A stretch of 64,000 nucleotides of DNA, from assembly GCA_963556695.1 (NCBI GenBank), contig CAUWAG010000003.1, forward strand, positions 186,001 through 250,000, given 5' to 3'. Shown here piece after piece: positions 44,660-54,443 of this stretch. The position numbers were made by a program, and so were the translations under genes. A model generated the notes under the pieces. It saw only the letters and a program-made list of their open reading frames with translations. It was not told the DNA's origin and ran no database searches. The DNA is from Anthostomella pinea. Its lineage: Eukaryota; Ascomycota; Sordariomycetes; Xylariales; Xylariaceae. Every line of letters starts with the position of its first letter. Position 1 is the first letter of the stretch.

Positions 44660-45994
44660 TTACTCGTCAGTCCCATCTCTTAGTATCGGCTGGAATACGA
44701 CGCTTTCCTCGACGCGCCCTCTCCTTGGTTCACGTTCAGGCTCGCCCTGCTCAAAAGCCGTACAGCCAACCCTCTTGAACCCCGTAGACACAACACGCAG
44801 CCGGATGCGCAACGGCGACAGGTTGCCTCGCGAGTCTCGCACGCAAGCCCTGAGCGGGAATTCGAAGTCCTTCATCCCGCGCTTCTTGGGCAACGACTTC
44901 TGGACGTAGTGGATTCCAACTAACCCTACCAAGCTCCAGACTGCAGCCGCTTCGAGGGCCTGTTCAGATTTGGTCCTGCCGATACTGGGAAGCTAGGCAA
45001 GCACGCTGCCTTGTCCTGCCATGCCGAATCCCTTCGCTGGCCTCTGGATAGGCGGCGCCTGATCAAGCGTCACGCCACCGGAATCCTTGAACCATTTGTG
45101 AGACGCGGCCAGCAGCCCCCACTCGCCGGCCTGCCAGTTCATGTCCTGAACTGGCCCGAGTAGATGCAGACCGGCATTTGCATCTGGCATCCTCCACGCG
45201 AACAATGTCTCGTATCTCGGCAAGTTCGGCGCGGTGAGTAGTTCTCGCTGCAGGCGCATGAAAGCCTCGGTGCCCTCGCTGTAACGAGTGTTCATGCGAA
45301 CGCCGAAGATGCCTAGCATGCTGTATGCGATGTCTTCGGTTTCGGTCGTCGTCCTTCCGGCTAGCCAACTCATCTTGGCGGCGATGCAGGCTGTTCTGAA
45401 GTTCTTCCTGCCCGTCAGGTAGTCGGCCTCGATGCCCGTTACATGCGCGATGGCGTCGGCCAGCTCTTGTTTAGTGTCGATGAAGTCCCAGTTCCTGTCG
45501 TAAAATCGCAGATCGCGGGGCGCCAGCAGCTCTTGCAGCGTCCAACCCCGGGAGAACCATAACGACGGCCCTTTCCTCTCGATGCTATCGAAAATGTCGG
45601 GCCCCTGACCGCCGTCGACCGAGGTCGTGCTCCTGCTCGTATCCACATCACCCAGGTACGTGATACATACCTCGGCACCGCTATACCATTGTAACATTGA
45701 GTTGAGTGACCTGTCTAGTTCGACGGCATTGGACTTGTCGATACAACATGAATCGATACACAGATACCTGTAGCCCAGCTCGCGGGCGGTCTTGCATGCG
45801 CCGCGGATCTTGTCGATCTGGGGAGTGCTGGCTGGTGTTCTGTGCGAACGAAGCTCCGAGACGACATCCTTCAACTGCCCGATTGTGATCTCATTTCCAA
45901 CCCAACGGTGCGAGAGGATGGCATATTTCTCCCGTTTGAACTGTGACTGGTCGCCGGAATGTAGCTCGAAGGTTGTTGTATCGAGGACACGCAT
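44660..45994 (-). pseudogene. HET-domain (heterokaryon incompatibility) protein with in-frame TAG
   Basis: HET-domain proteins trigger programmed cell death in non-self recognition between fungal hyphae. The first 333 residues (45994-44993) have the full domain: YAILSHRW, the YRYLCIDSCCIDKSNAVE strand, SLWFSRGWTLQELLAPRD and TEDIAYSMLGIFGV. A TAG at 44995-44993 then ends the frame, but the same frame runs on without another stop to 44660 for about 110 residues that look coding (FEFPLRACVRDSRGN, RVVSTGFKRVGC). Either this is a nonsense mutation, or the stop is removed by a 45-bp intron (GTGCTT to AACAG, in phase but with a poor branch site), or it is read through. The HET domain itself is complete upstream of the stop. 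Confidence 0.82.
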
Positions 45995-46693
45995 GTTGTC
46001 GTCGCGGTGTTCTGTGAGTGAAATCCAATACGATGGCTTTGGTGTATGCCGAGAACCCGAAGAACTGACGTACGTTCACCTCCCATAGTCGTTGGACATT
46101 TCAGGCTGCGAGTTCTTATAGACGTAAGCACTACCAGCCAGCTCAGCTTCACCACGCTGCCTACCGCTACAGCAACATGGGCAAATTGGCCCCCATGTTG
46201 CGAGAGCTGAGAGGAATAGACGGCACGACCAGGATCAAAGGACGCACTTATCCAGTTTTGTAGATGGATCATGGCTGGACATTTCAGCTGCATGGGTCTT
46301 ACCTATGCATGATGAAATTAGTAGGAAGGCAGCCTTCAGCTGCTCCCGTACTCTGACCAGCGAAAAGCCATACAGCAGGGTACCTAGCACACATCAGTAT
46401 ATTTGCTGTACCTATAGGTAGTTAGCAGTTTGCTAAGAATCGCGGGTTCTGTGCTCTCTTTAGATTCGCTACTGCGGAGACATTTAAATCATTAATGAGT
46501 GCCAGTGCCGTCCAATGCCAGAAAGAATGCTACCGTTATCTATAGTGTACAGGAGAATCCATGTCAACTCATGCCTCGGTCAGAGCCCAACGGAAAGGCC
46601 AAACCTTTCAAACCGTAATGATACTGGCGATACCGTTAGTAGGTAGGGAATCATTCCTCCAGCTTGCCGTCCTCCAAGCCACACGATACCCCT
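45995..46693. other. Intergenic region
   Basis: Promoter of the HET gene and 3' side of the DUF1772 gene. No supported ORF; the local A+T content is visibly higher around 46390-46560. Confidence 0.4.
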
Positions 46694-47230
46694 TCACGAA
46701 AGCGCAGCGTACAGGCCCATACAACCAGCCAGCAGCGCCACGACAGGTCGGTACAAGTTCCGCGTCGCCCACTTATCAACCAGCGCATGTGCCGTCTCCT
46801 CGCCACCCGCCATCTCGTCGGCCAGTATCTCGTCTATCTCCTTTGCACCCGCCATACCCGCCGCCGCCGCATCAACAGCCTGGATCTTACGCCCCATCTT
46901 GCGGTTGATGGGCATCATGACAGTCCACGTCCAGACGGCGGTGCTGAGCGACATGGCCGCAGCCAGGGCGTAGGAGCGCATCTTGTCGGGGAGCTGATAT
47001 GCCAGGTACGCGTGTGCGAGGCCCGGCAGCAGGATCTGGGGGACGGGGAGGATCCGTTGTGTGACGGAGACCATGGCGCCGAATTGGCGGGTCAGTAAAG
47101 GTGTAGGCGACTCGAGGAGCCGGGGGGCGACGAATAAAGAGAGGCTGGCGCTGAGGCCGGCTGTGGTGGTTAGGAGGGCGATGGTCGTGGCCTGCGCGAG
47201 GCGGATGGAGGGCGGTCGTGAGGTCGTCAT
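46694..47230 (-). CDS. DUF1772 (anthrone-oxygenase-like) membrane protein
   Basis: Single-exon gene, 178 aa. Four hydrophobic segments are visible: ATTIALLTTTAGLSASLSLF, ILPVPQILLPGLAHAYLAY, YALAAAMSLSTAVWTWTVMM and VVALLAGCMGLYA. VMMPINRKM and HALVDKWATRNLYRP match the DUF1772 pattern. Some members of this family act as anthrone oxygenases in polyketide pathways, but no polyketide synthase is nearby, so a pathway role is not implied. The ATG at 47230 is chosen; the frame above it has no ATG. Confidence 0.82.
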   Translation of the reverse strand: MTTSRPPSIRLAQATTIALLTTTAGLSASLSLFVAPRLLESPTPLLTRQFGAMVSVTQRILPVPQILLPGLAHAYLAYQLPDKMRSYALAAAMSLSTAVWTWTVMMPINRKMGRKIQAVDAAAAGMAGAKEIDEILADEMAGGEETAHALVDKWATRNLYRPVVALLAGCMGLYAALS

Positions 47231-47432
47231 GTTGTAGGGAGGGAGGTAGCTGATCGGAGAGGGGTGGGCAGACACCTACACTGTAGACAGTTGCCGTCGT
47301 CGTTCTTGTCCCGGTGTTTGTCGTCTTTGTGAATGACGCTGTGATGGTGGTAGGGTGGGCAGGGTCCAAATATAGGTAAGACAGAATGGCGGGGTGCAGT
47401 AGCTCCCGACAAGATCCCCGGGCTGTTCCCGA

Positions 47433-47457
47433 AACCCCTGAACCCCTGAACCCCTGA
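47433..47457. repeat. (CCCCTGAA)n short tandem repeat
   Basis: Three copies of an 8-mer in the promoter of the DUF1772 gene, about 200 bp above its ATG. Not a telomere motif (TTAGGG). Confidence 0.75.
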
Positions 47458-47503
47458 GACCTGGCTGAGACACCCGCACCGAAGAGTCGAAGGCTACCAA
47501 CCA

Positions 47504-47757
47504 GGCAGACGGAGGAGAAAACCCCCATAGTCTTCAATCTAGATGATTGAGTGCAGAACATCCTCAAATCACCGATACCAGTACCAATTGAATGAGCATT
47601 CAATTCTCTACAATTATGTACGTGTTAATATTTATTTAATTTTCTTCCATTTAGTTATGGAGCGTTGAACTAAAGGTGGTGGAATCCCCACCACAATACA
47701 AAACAAGGTGCTGATGGTGTGGCTAGTGGCTATGGGGGGTTTTCTCCTCCGTCTGCC
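47504..47757. mobile_element. MITE-like element, 254 bp, with 27-28 bp terminal inverted repeats
   Basis: Left end begins GGCAGACGGAGGAGAAAACC and ends at 47530; the right end, 47730-47757, is its reverse complement apart from one extra C. The match extends two further bases outward (CA/TG). The interior is A+T-rich, non-coding, and holds smaller palindromes (ATTGAATG with CATTCAAT; GTGGTGG with CCCACCAC). No clear target-site duplication was found, so the transposon superfamily is undecided. It sits between the DUF1772 promoter and the 3' side of the cell-surface protein gene. Confidence 0.72.
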
Positions 47758-48249
47758 TGCCTACCTACCTTTACCCATCTGGCCCTCTGATTTACAGCTT
47801 GAAATGTGCAGTCTGAGCTGTCAATATGTGTGATTCTGACTCACAACACAACCACCAACGTGGTAGTCTTGATAGACGTGTCCGGTACGTGCCCCTGTTT
47901 TACCCTACGAGGTAAGTCGAATCCCCTGGGCTAATCGTTTGTCCCTGTGATTGTCATAGAACCAAGTTATCAGTTCAACTGCTGGCATCACAAACTCCAT
48001 CATCGACTAGGTCGAGCTCATGGATTCTCGACCTGGCTCGGCTACAAGGGACAGTTCACAATACGATTAGAAGCAACATGGACATGAGTTTGATTCCTTC
48101 ATTGTACAATATGCATGCTTTGGTATATAGTACATCTCGTTATGGCATACATACCCCCCAAACGCCTCTCCCTGTGCAATTCATTCAAAGAGACTCCCTC
48201 TCACCCGACCCGACCCGACGGCGAGGACAATCTCTGGCTGTAGAGCGGC

Positions 48250-49350
48250 CTAGGTGTGGCCAATCAGACCTGTCTGAGGAGCGTTGTCAGGGTTGATGTT
48301 GGCACCATCAAAACCAAGGGCCGTGTTCCACGCGTTCGCCGTGGTCACGTCCTTGGCACCACCGCCGAGAGAAGCCTGGGCAGCCTTACACGCAGTGATA
48401 GCGTCCGCCGCAGCGCTGCACACGTTGGTGAGCTGGTCGCAGATGCGGTTGAAGATGATGTTGGGGTTCAGCGCCTCCTCCTGGCCCTTGTTGACCACCG
48501 GGTCCTGGGCTTGGAACGTGAACTCGCCGGCTTTCCGCCCGTCGAGGGACTCTTCAAACTTGACCGTGGGTGTGCAGGTTCCGAAGTCGAGGCCGAGGGA
48601 CGACGCCTGGAAGCCGGCAAAGTCTCCCGTGACAGCATTTGTTACCGCGCCGGCACCCGCGGTGGCCGCTGCACCGCCTGAGACAGCCGTCGAGGTGGCT
48701 GCGGCGGCGGTCGAAGCGGCGGTTGCTGGCGAGGACGACGTGGCTGCCGTGGCCGCACCGCCTCCACAGACAAGAGAAGTGGTAGCGGAAGCGGCACTGC
48801 TCGTTGCAGCATCGCCGGTTGCGTCGCCACCTGCAGCGGCCCCAGCAGCGGCCCCATCGACGGTGAAATTGGAGAAGCCCTGCGACTCCATGACTTCGGC
48901 GACACTGAGACCTGTGGCGTCCAAGGGAGTCTTGAGGGACGAGGCAGATAGGGCGTTCTCCGTGTCGGAGCCGCCCACGGCGGGGTCAACCAGAGGCACG
49001 ATGCCTCGCAACTCCGCGGTGGCCGGCAGAGTGGCGTCGCCGCAGATGTTGGGGACGCTGACGGAGAAGGGGTTGAAGTTCTGTTCAGCGGCGACAACGC
49101 CCTGCGCAGCAGCGATCACCTGGGCGTCATTGCCCAGCGTCGACACGATCTTGTCTGCGAGAGACAGCTTTTCGCACGGGTCGGCAGCGGCAAGCAGCAC
49201 GCCCGGTACCGAGCCGGAGAGAGTCCCGGCGTCTCCGGGGCTGCCGAAGGCGGTAAGGGCCGAGACGGCGGCAACGGGGATCTGTTCCTGGCCGAAACGA
49301 GCCTCGGCGACCGCCAGGATGGCCGAGAGAAGAGTAGCCTTGGTGTACAT
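48250..49350 (-). CDS. Secreted Ala/Ser/Thr-rich cell-surface protein
   Basis: Single-exon gene, 366 aa, of unknown function; it resembles a conserved family of fungal secreted or cell-wall proteins. A signal peptide is clear (MYTKATLLSAILAVAEA, then RFGQEQIP). An Ala/Gly/Thr/Ser-rich central part (about residues 167-235) looks like an O-glycosylated linker, and the C-terminal domain carries several Cys residues (TCTPTVKF, ICDQLTNVCSAAADAITAC). No GPI signal is seen at the C-terminus. Upstream are a TATATAA-like box at about 49583-49591 and a plausible 5'-UTR intron (donor GTAAGT near 49563, acceptor TTTCAG near 49425), which suggests strong, regulated expression. Confidence 0.82.
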   Translation of the reverse strand: MYTKATLLSAILAVAEARFGQEQIPVAAVSALTAFGSPGDAGTLSGSVPGVLLAAADPCEKLSLADKIVSTLGNDAQVIAAAQGVVAAEQNFNPFSVSVPNICGDATLPATAELRGIVPLVDPAVGGSDTENALSASSLKTPLDATGLSVAEVMESQGFSNFTVDGAAAGAAAGGDATGDAATSSAASATTSLVCGGGAATAATSSSPATAASTAAAATSTAVSGGAAATAGAGAVTNAVTGDFAGFQASSLGLDFGTCTPTVKFEESLDGRKAGEFTFQAQDPVVNKGQEEALNPNIIFNRICDQLTNVCSAAADAITACKAAQASLGGGAKDVTTANAWNTALGFDGANINPDNAPQTGLIGHT

Positions 49351-51798
49351 GATGATTGAGGTGGTGATGAACTTTCGGCAAGCGACTAGTTCAGGTTTGA
49401 AGAAGAAGTAGGTTCAAGAAGAGACTGAAAGCCGGCCAAGCGGTGTAGTGTGAAAAGAAGGACAGAAAGAGTGTCGAGAACTGAAAGTTCACAGAACTGG
49501 AATGAAGGTGGTATCAAAGAAAGGACTGAAGCTTGATGAAGATGAAGGAGAGATGAGACTTACCACCAGTGCTGGCGCATCGTATTATATAGCCGTTGGA
49601 CGAGCATGACCATGAGGCCGTCGCGACAGGATCTTGGTCGGTGGCAGGCATTGGCTAGCCCCTTCTGGCGATCATACTACGTCGAGATCAGACGCTGGCG
49701 CGAGGTTCGCGGCCAGGACTGTACAGGTTCAGCTCATCTCCCATGATCTGCCGCCTGGACATGTGGCCAGGGGTTATCAGGAGTCGTCGGTCAGTCGGGC
49801 TACTGCGTCCAAGCTGCCAGGGACCCGGAGAATCTTGTTGGATAGGTGGAAATTCAGGACGAGGAGTCGACGCATCCCCAAGCGCTTCGACACGGATCGA
49901 ACCGAGCCTATGGGAAAGGGATCCCAGTGAACGGTGAGGTAGTATTGTTGCAAGGAGTCTTGGAGAGGAGGCTCTTCATGTGTCTCACCTCACATGCATG
50001 CAGACATCGGACTGACAGGGGAGGCTCGGGAGGTACTCCATAGTCAGAGTCCAGGCTGACAGGCTGCCAGGGTTGATGTTGATGGTGGGACTGGTAGCTC
50101 TCGGTCTGCTGCCAACCTGGAGAGACCTGATAGACATGCAGACCCATGATCAACACGCTGAAGAACAGCGGTACTATCACTCGCCAAGTCGACTGGACCA
50201 TCACCAAAGAACACACTGATCTGATGATTCCCGTAGCATCTTCGACGGCTGGTTGAATCACCCACCAGGGGTCCACGATCAACCGCTATGGAGACTCAAG
50301 GCTCCGTCATCTAGAGTGTTATTTCCTCTACCATCAGAATGTCAATAAGCAACTCGTCAGGATGAGGACACCCAGTTGACAAGAACAAGCTTCAGATTCG
50401 ACCGGAGCGCCCAAGCGCCAACTTGGAGGGTAAGGGGTAAAGGTAGGATAGAGGCAAGGGACCCCGGCACTCGCCTAGATTTTAAGACATCGCAACCCCT
50501 GTCAACGAGCGATCAAACTGCTTCACAGACTTGACAGGGGGGCCTTTGAGACGGATTCGCGACTGGCCGAGTTTGATCTGACCTCAACTCTTTTTCAACT
50601 CTTGAGTCTTCAGACGACCATCGAGTCGGGCCTTGCCACAACACCAGACCTCATCGGCAGAAACATCACTCACTGCCTGGCATCGTGCGCCCCCGATTCC
50701 AGATTCCAGAGCTCGCCTAGTATGACCCGACCACCTTTCGCGACACACTCGCTACCGACCATGGCCCATGGACAGCCAGCAGCACTCGGTTCATGTGGAA
50801 TGAACAGTGGCTTCCAGGTTACGAGGATTATGACTACCGATTGTGCCCCTGCACGGAGGATTGAGCCTGGAGACTTTGAGTAGGCTCCAAGCATATTCTG
50901 CACAAGCTACCAGACGTTGAAAGCCGCACTGGCTGACTGGTCAGCCATCTCCATAGCAAGGGCGGGTGTGCCACGTCATCGTCGCTGAAGCTGCCACAGC
51001 TCGGCTCCAGCTCCTCTCCTCAGATAGAGATCCGTCTATGATGAAAATCATCATGCGTTGGGCCACCGACCTGGTCGAGTGGATGTGGCCGACTGCTGCG
51101 GCTCTTTGTTTCATCCCATCTTCATCTCAACCCCTCGCAACTCCTGGCGCGCATCAGCCCACCACATGCTCCCAATATGCCAGCTCGAATCCTCGAGTAG
51201 GATGATCAGATCGATATGGTGCTGCTCTCATCACGTCTCGCTATCGGGGCTGGGCCCATCGTGCCGTGACACTGGGCGACGGTAGGTTCCCCGTCTGTCA
51301 TGTCCCATTAGCATCAAGCTGTTATCAGAAGGTGTGCGCTGTATGTCCAATACATTCTTGCGAGTTTTCATCCTGGACAACAACGGCTCCCTGAAAGACT
51401 CAACCATTGCCTGTGCCTTCTCTGGCTTCCGGATTCGTGTGTAGAGAGTCCCCAGCAACGCGCCCGAGCGATTTTAAGATCAATTTGCACTGGCATCAGC
51501 AGCAACTTGGTGTTTTGATCATCAGAAGCCTGGGATCGAAGTTTTAATTCATACTAGCGAAGACGAAAGTTCATACGTGTGAGAAGGTTGAAAGTCGCCC
51601 AAATTTTGATTCAAGTATTCCTCGCTCGAGAATTGCACCACGCCAGAACGCGCCGGCCGTTATCACCGTCTCAAATTGCGTCTCGACTCCCAAGACATAT
51701 GGTACGAGACATTTTGCATCCTCAAACAAGCTGTGTTTCCATGACGCACGAGCGTTCAGCCACCCTGATCCAGCGAGTTCGCTGACCAGACTCTCCCC
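49351..51798. other. Gene-poor region, 2.4 kb
   Basis: The left end is the promoter and 5' UTR of the cell-surface protein gene, with the TATA-like box near 49585. A 47-codon open stretch at 50721-50864 ends in residues that look protein-like (FMWNEQWLPGYEDYDYRL) after an acceptor-like CCTAG, but no gene model could be built around it. A hydrophobic stretch on the minus strand near 50130-50200 is also unsupported. Confidence 0.4.
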
Positions 51799-52479
51799 TC
51801 ATGTAGATACGCCCATCAGCTCATAGCTGTCTCTGACATCGGGCTTTGGTAGCACCGGAAAAGTCTCGATCCCACGAGGGCCGATGTTGGGGCGCTTCTT
51901 CAGTTCCACCTCGGGCTCGCCGCTCTGGAGTCTCCTGATCATATCCTCCGGGTCGAAGTCGACACCGAATGGATTCTCGGCGAAGGCACCGCCACTCATG
52001 TAATCATTCGCTCCCTCGGCTGTGTCAAAATTGTCCACCTGCGTCTCCAGCATATTTCCATCGGGGTCCTGATAGTAGATACTGGTGGTGGGACCGTGGT
52101 TGACGTTCCACACGGGCAGCATGCCACGCGCTTTCCGCTGCGAGTAGGCTGTTGTGAGGTCGAGCAGGTTTTTGAAGGTGAAGGCGATATGCTCGAGACC
52201 CGCCGTGTTGCGCACCTTCTCCCCGCAACCTGTGAAAGCGATGATGGCGACACGGTGGTGCTCCTCGTCGTAGGTGAGAAATGCCTGCCTGTGTGTTAAC
52301 ATGCCCTTCTCAGATTTAAGATGTCCAAGACGCACCAGAGTTTCAGTCTCATGCGACGCATGCGCACCCAGAAAGGCCTTGTGGAAAGCCACCATGGGCT
52401 TGAAGTTGGGTGTTCTCAGGACGACGTGGGCGAGGCTGGCGGGTGAGAGGACCTTGCCGGAACCAACAGGGCCCGTCAT
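51799..52479 (-). CDS. VOC-superfamily (glyoxalase/extradiol dioxygenase-like) protein
   Basis: Single-exon gene, 226 aa, of the vicinal-oxygen-chelate fold, whose members bind a metal with His/His/Glu. Candidate ligands are the His in LAHVVLRTPNF, the His in LEHIAFTFK and the Glu of GNMLETQVDNF. It resembles the biphenyl-2,3-diol 1,2-dioxygenase III-like fungal proteins, so ring cleavage of a catechol is plausible but unproven. It is divergent from an isochorismatase-family gene with 446 bp between start codons, suggesting a shared promoter. No signal peptide. Confidence 0.86.
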   Translation of the reverse strand: MTGPVGSGKVLSPASLAHVVLRTPNFKPMVAFHKAFLGAHASHETETLVRLGHLKSEKGMLTHRQAFLTYDEEHHRVAIIAFTGCGEKVRNTAGLEHIAFTFKNLLDLTTAYSQRKARGMLPVWNVNHGPTTSIYYQDPDGNMLETQVDNFDTAEGANDYMSGGAFAENPFGVDFDPEDMIRRLQSGEPEVELKKRPNIGPRGIETFPVLPKPDVRDSYELMGVST

Positions 52480-52925
52480 GGTGACTGTGTTGGACTTGTT
52501 GGGCTGTGTGCTTGCTCTGGGGGGGCGCTGGTATCACTCAGCCAGGTCGATCTTGGAGTTGCCTTGGGAGTCGGGGGCATTGGGGGAGGGAGGAAGGCAG
52601 AGGTATGACCCCCTTATATACCGTATGTTACCTTGCTCGACCACTTGGCAAGACATGGTCTAAAGCAGGCTGGCAGCCCGTTGGAACGTAAGCAGGCCCC
52701 CAACGCTACTTCCCCCGCTCTTGGGTGCGTGAGCTCAATGTGTACATTGGTAATTGGAGGTGCTGATTACCCACCTGACCACAGATGTTGTAATTATAGC
52801 CGACCTCTCCCCTTGTCCCCTTGTCCCCTTGTGCCCTCGCACGGCTTAACTCCGACCAAAGCGTGTAACTCTCTCCCCTCCTCCACAAGATAAGCTGTCT
52901 AACTCATCTATACTTGGAGGAGGCC
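52480..52925. promoter_or_regulatory. Divergent promoter, VOC protein / isochorismatase-family gene
   Basis: 446 bp between two start codons. Contains a CCCCTTGT tandem repeat at about 52806-52830. Confidence 0.45.
52806..52830. repeat. (CCCCTTGT)n short tandem repeat
   Basis: Three consecutive 8-mer copies about 100 bp upstream of the isochorismatase-family ATG. Confidence 0.8.
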
Positions 52926-53864
52926 ATGACGGCAGACTTGAGATTCGACCCTCAGGGAGACGGGTGGACGTTCAATAAGGAGACACAGACGTACGATCTC
53001 AGGCGCGCCTCACCTTCGCGACGCTTCACCGTCCTGACCTCGCAGGGCCCTCCGAACACGTCAGTCACGCTGGCGCCGGCCCTGAGCGCCTTGGTCGTCA
53101 TCGATATGCAAAACTTCTTTCTGCATCCACGGTGTAACGACCATCCCTCCGGACTGGCTGCTGTCGAGCGCACCCTCCAAGATGTCGACAAGTGGCGGGA
53201 GATCGGAATCAAGGTAGGTGAGGTAGTTGGGGACTTCGAGCAGTGCTTGCTTGCGCTGACATGATGCCCTGTGGAACTAGGTCATTTGGCTGAACTGGGG
53301 CCTCACCGACGAGGATATCGTGTCGATGCCGGCTGCTGCTCAACATAGTTTCGCCAGCGCCGTCGTCTCCCCGCCGGTCGACGATCGTCAGGCGACATAT
53401 GGCTTCGGTTCTGACATGGGAGACGATAGAGGCCGGTTACTGGTGGCTTGTTCGTGGAACGCCCAGCTGTACGACCCGTTACAAGACGCGAGCCGCCCGG
53501 GGTCGGATCTGTTTTGCGACAAAAACCGTATCTCGGGCCTCTGGAACAGCGAGATGCCCTTGGCAAAGGCCCTCCCTGGTGCCGGCTCTCGAACCTTGCT
53601 GTTTGCCGGCGTCAATACGGATCAATGTATACTCGGGACTCTAGCGGATGCTTACTACCGCGGATTTGACTGCATCTTGTTGGAAAATTGCTGCGCTACT
53701 AAAACTCCAGGCGGGCAGGAAGTTACTGTCTACAACACCGCAGTGAGCGCGCGAAGTCTCTATTCTCTATACTACTGCATGACGCTGGCTGATTTCCTAC
53801 TTAGCGTGGTTATGGATTCGTTGTTGACAGCAGAAGCTTCTGTGATGACTTGGTCACCAGTTGA
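52926..53864 (+). CDS. Isochorismatase-family cysteine hydrolase
   Basis: Alpha/beta hydrolase of the isochorismatase/nicotinamidase group with an Asp-Lys-Cys triad. Exons 52926-53213, 53281-53742 and 53805-53864 give 269 aa. The Asp is in ALVVIDMQNFFL, the Lys is likely in the DLFCDKNRISGLWNSE stretch, and the Cys in FAGVNTDQCILGTLADAY, with the following cis-peptide region. The short last exon (RGYGFVVDSRSFCDDLVTS) completes the family C-terminus and replaces the longer unspliced tail. Substrate unknown; the neighbouring VOC enzyme hints at an aromatic or amide catabolic pair. Confidence 0.88.
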
Positions 53865-54443
53865 TGGTCTGGCAAGGACTCTCCCATGGCTACTTCGAGA
53901 AGGGTGAAAGGTGATGGAGCGCTCCCGTCAGCTACCCTGGTCATACGACATCCAGGCTCCAGTGTGTCAGCAATAAATAAATAAAACTTTCTCCTACGGG
54001 CCAAGAGTCTATCAACCCGATTTTGCATCAGCTAGGAAATTCATGTGGGCATCTCAAGCGAGACCGAGGTTTTATGAATACATTGCCGTCTAGCCGAGAA
54101 ATTACGGCTGTGTTGTCGTTTAGTGCCGGATGTGCGCACAGCGGATGCTACTACATTCCGAAACTTGGTTACCGAGGTAGTGGGAGAATGATCACACGGG
54201 AAGGAGGGATCATCTCTACGCACCACAGCCTCGCTTCCTGTCGGTGGGCACTGCTGTATCTGGATCACATATGAGTAGTTGCTTTTCCATCTTCTTGAAC
54301 TTCGAATCAACATCGCTATAATCACTCCTCATGAGTCTCAGTCTGCTCGCCTCACTTTCGATCCCTATGAGGAAGGACTTGGTGGACTGCAGTTCGCCAA
54401 GTTCAAGCCGTAGCAACACTCCGACCACGCCCCCTAGCTTTTC
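53865..54443. other. Intergenic region between convergent genes
   Basis: About 580 bp; ORFs here are short and unsupported. Confidence 0.4.

Larger units (their letters stand above)
47231..48249. other. Intergenic region containing a MITE-like element
   Basis: About 1 kb. Holds the CCCCTGAA tandem repeat at about 47433-47457 and the inverted-repeat element at 47504-47757. No gene seen. Confidence 0.5.

Noticed and set aside
46694..47230. Part of a polyketide cluster (DUF1772 as anthrone oxygenase)
   Set aside because: No polyketide synthase, transporter or cluster regulator within the window.
48284..49411. 375-codon ORF antisense to the cell-surface protein
   Set aside because: Mirror of the Ala/Ser-rich coding strand; no family features, and the sense strand has a signal peptide.
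49908..50282. Minus-strand ORF with a hydrophobic stretch
   Set aside because: No ATG at its head, no family resemblance and no supporting splice structure.
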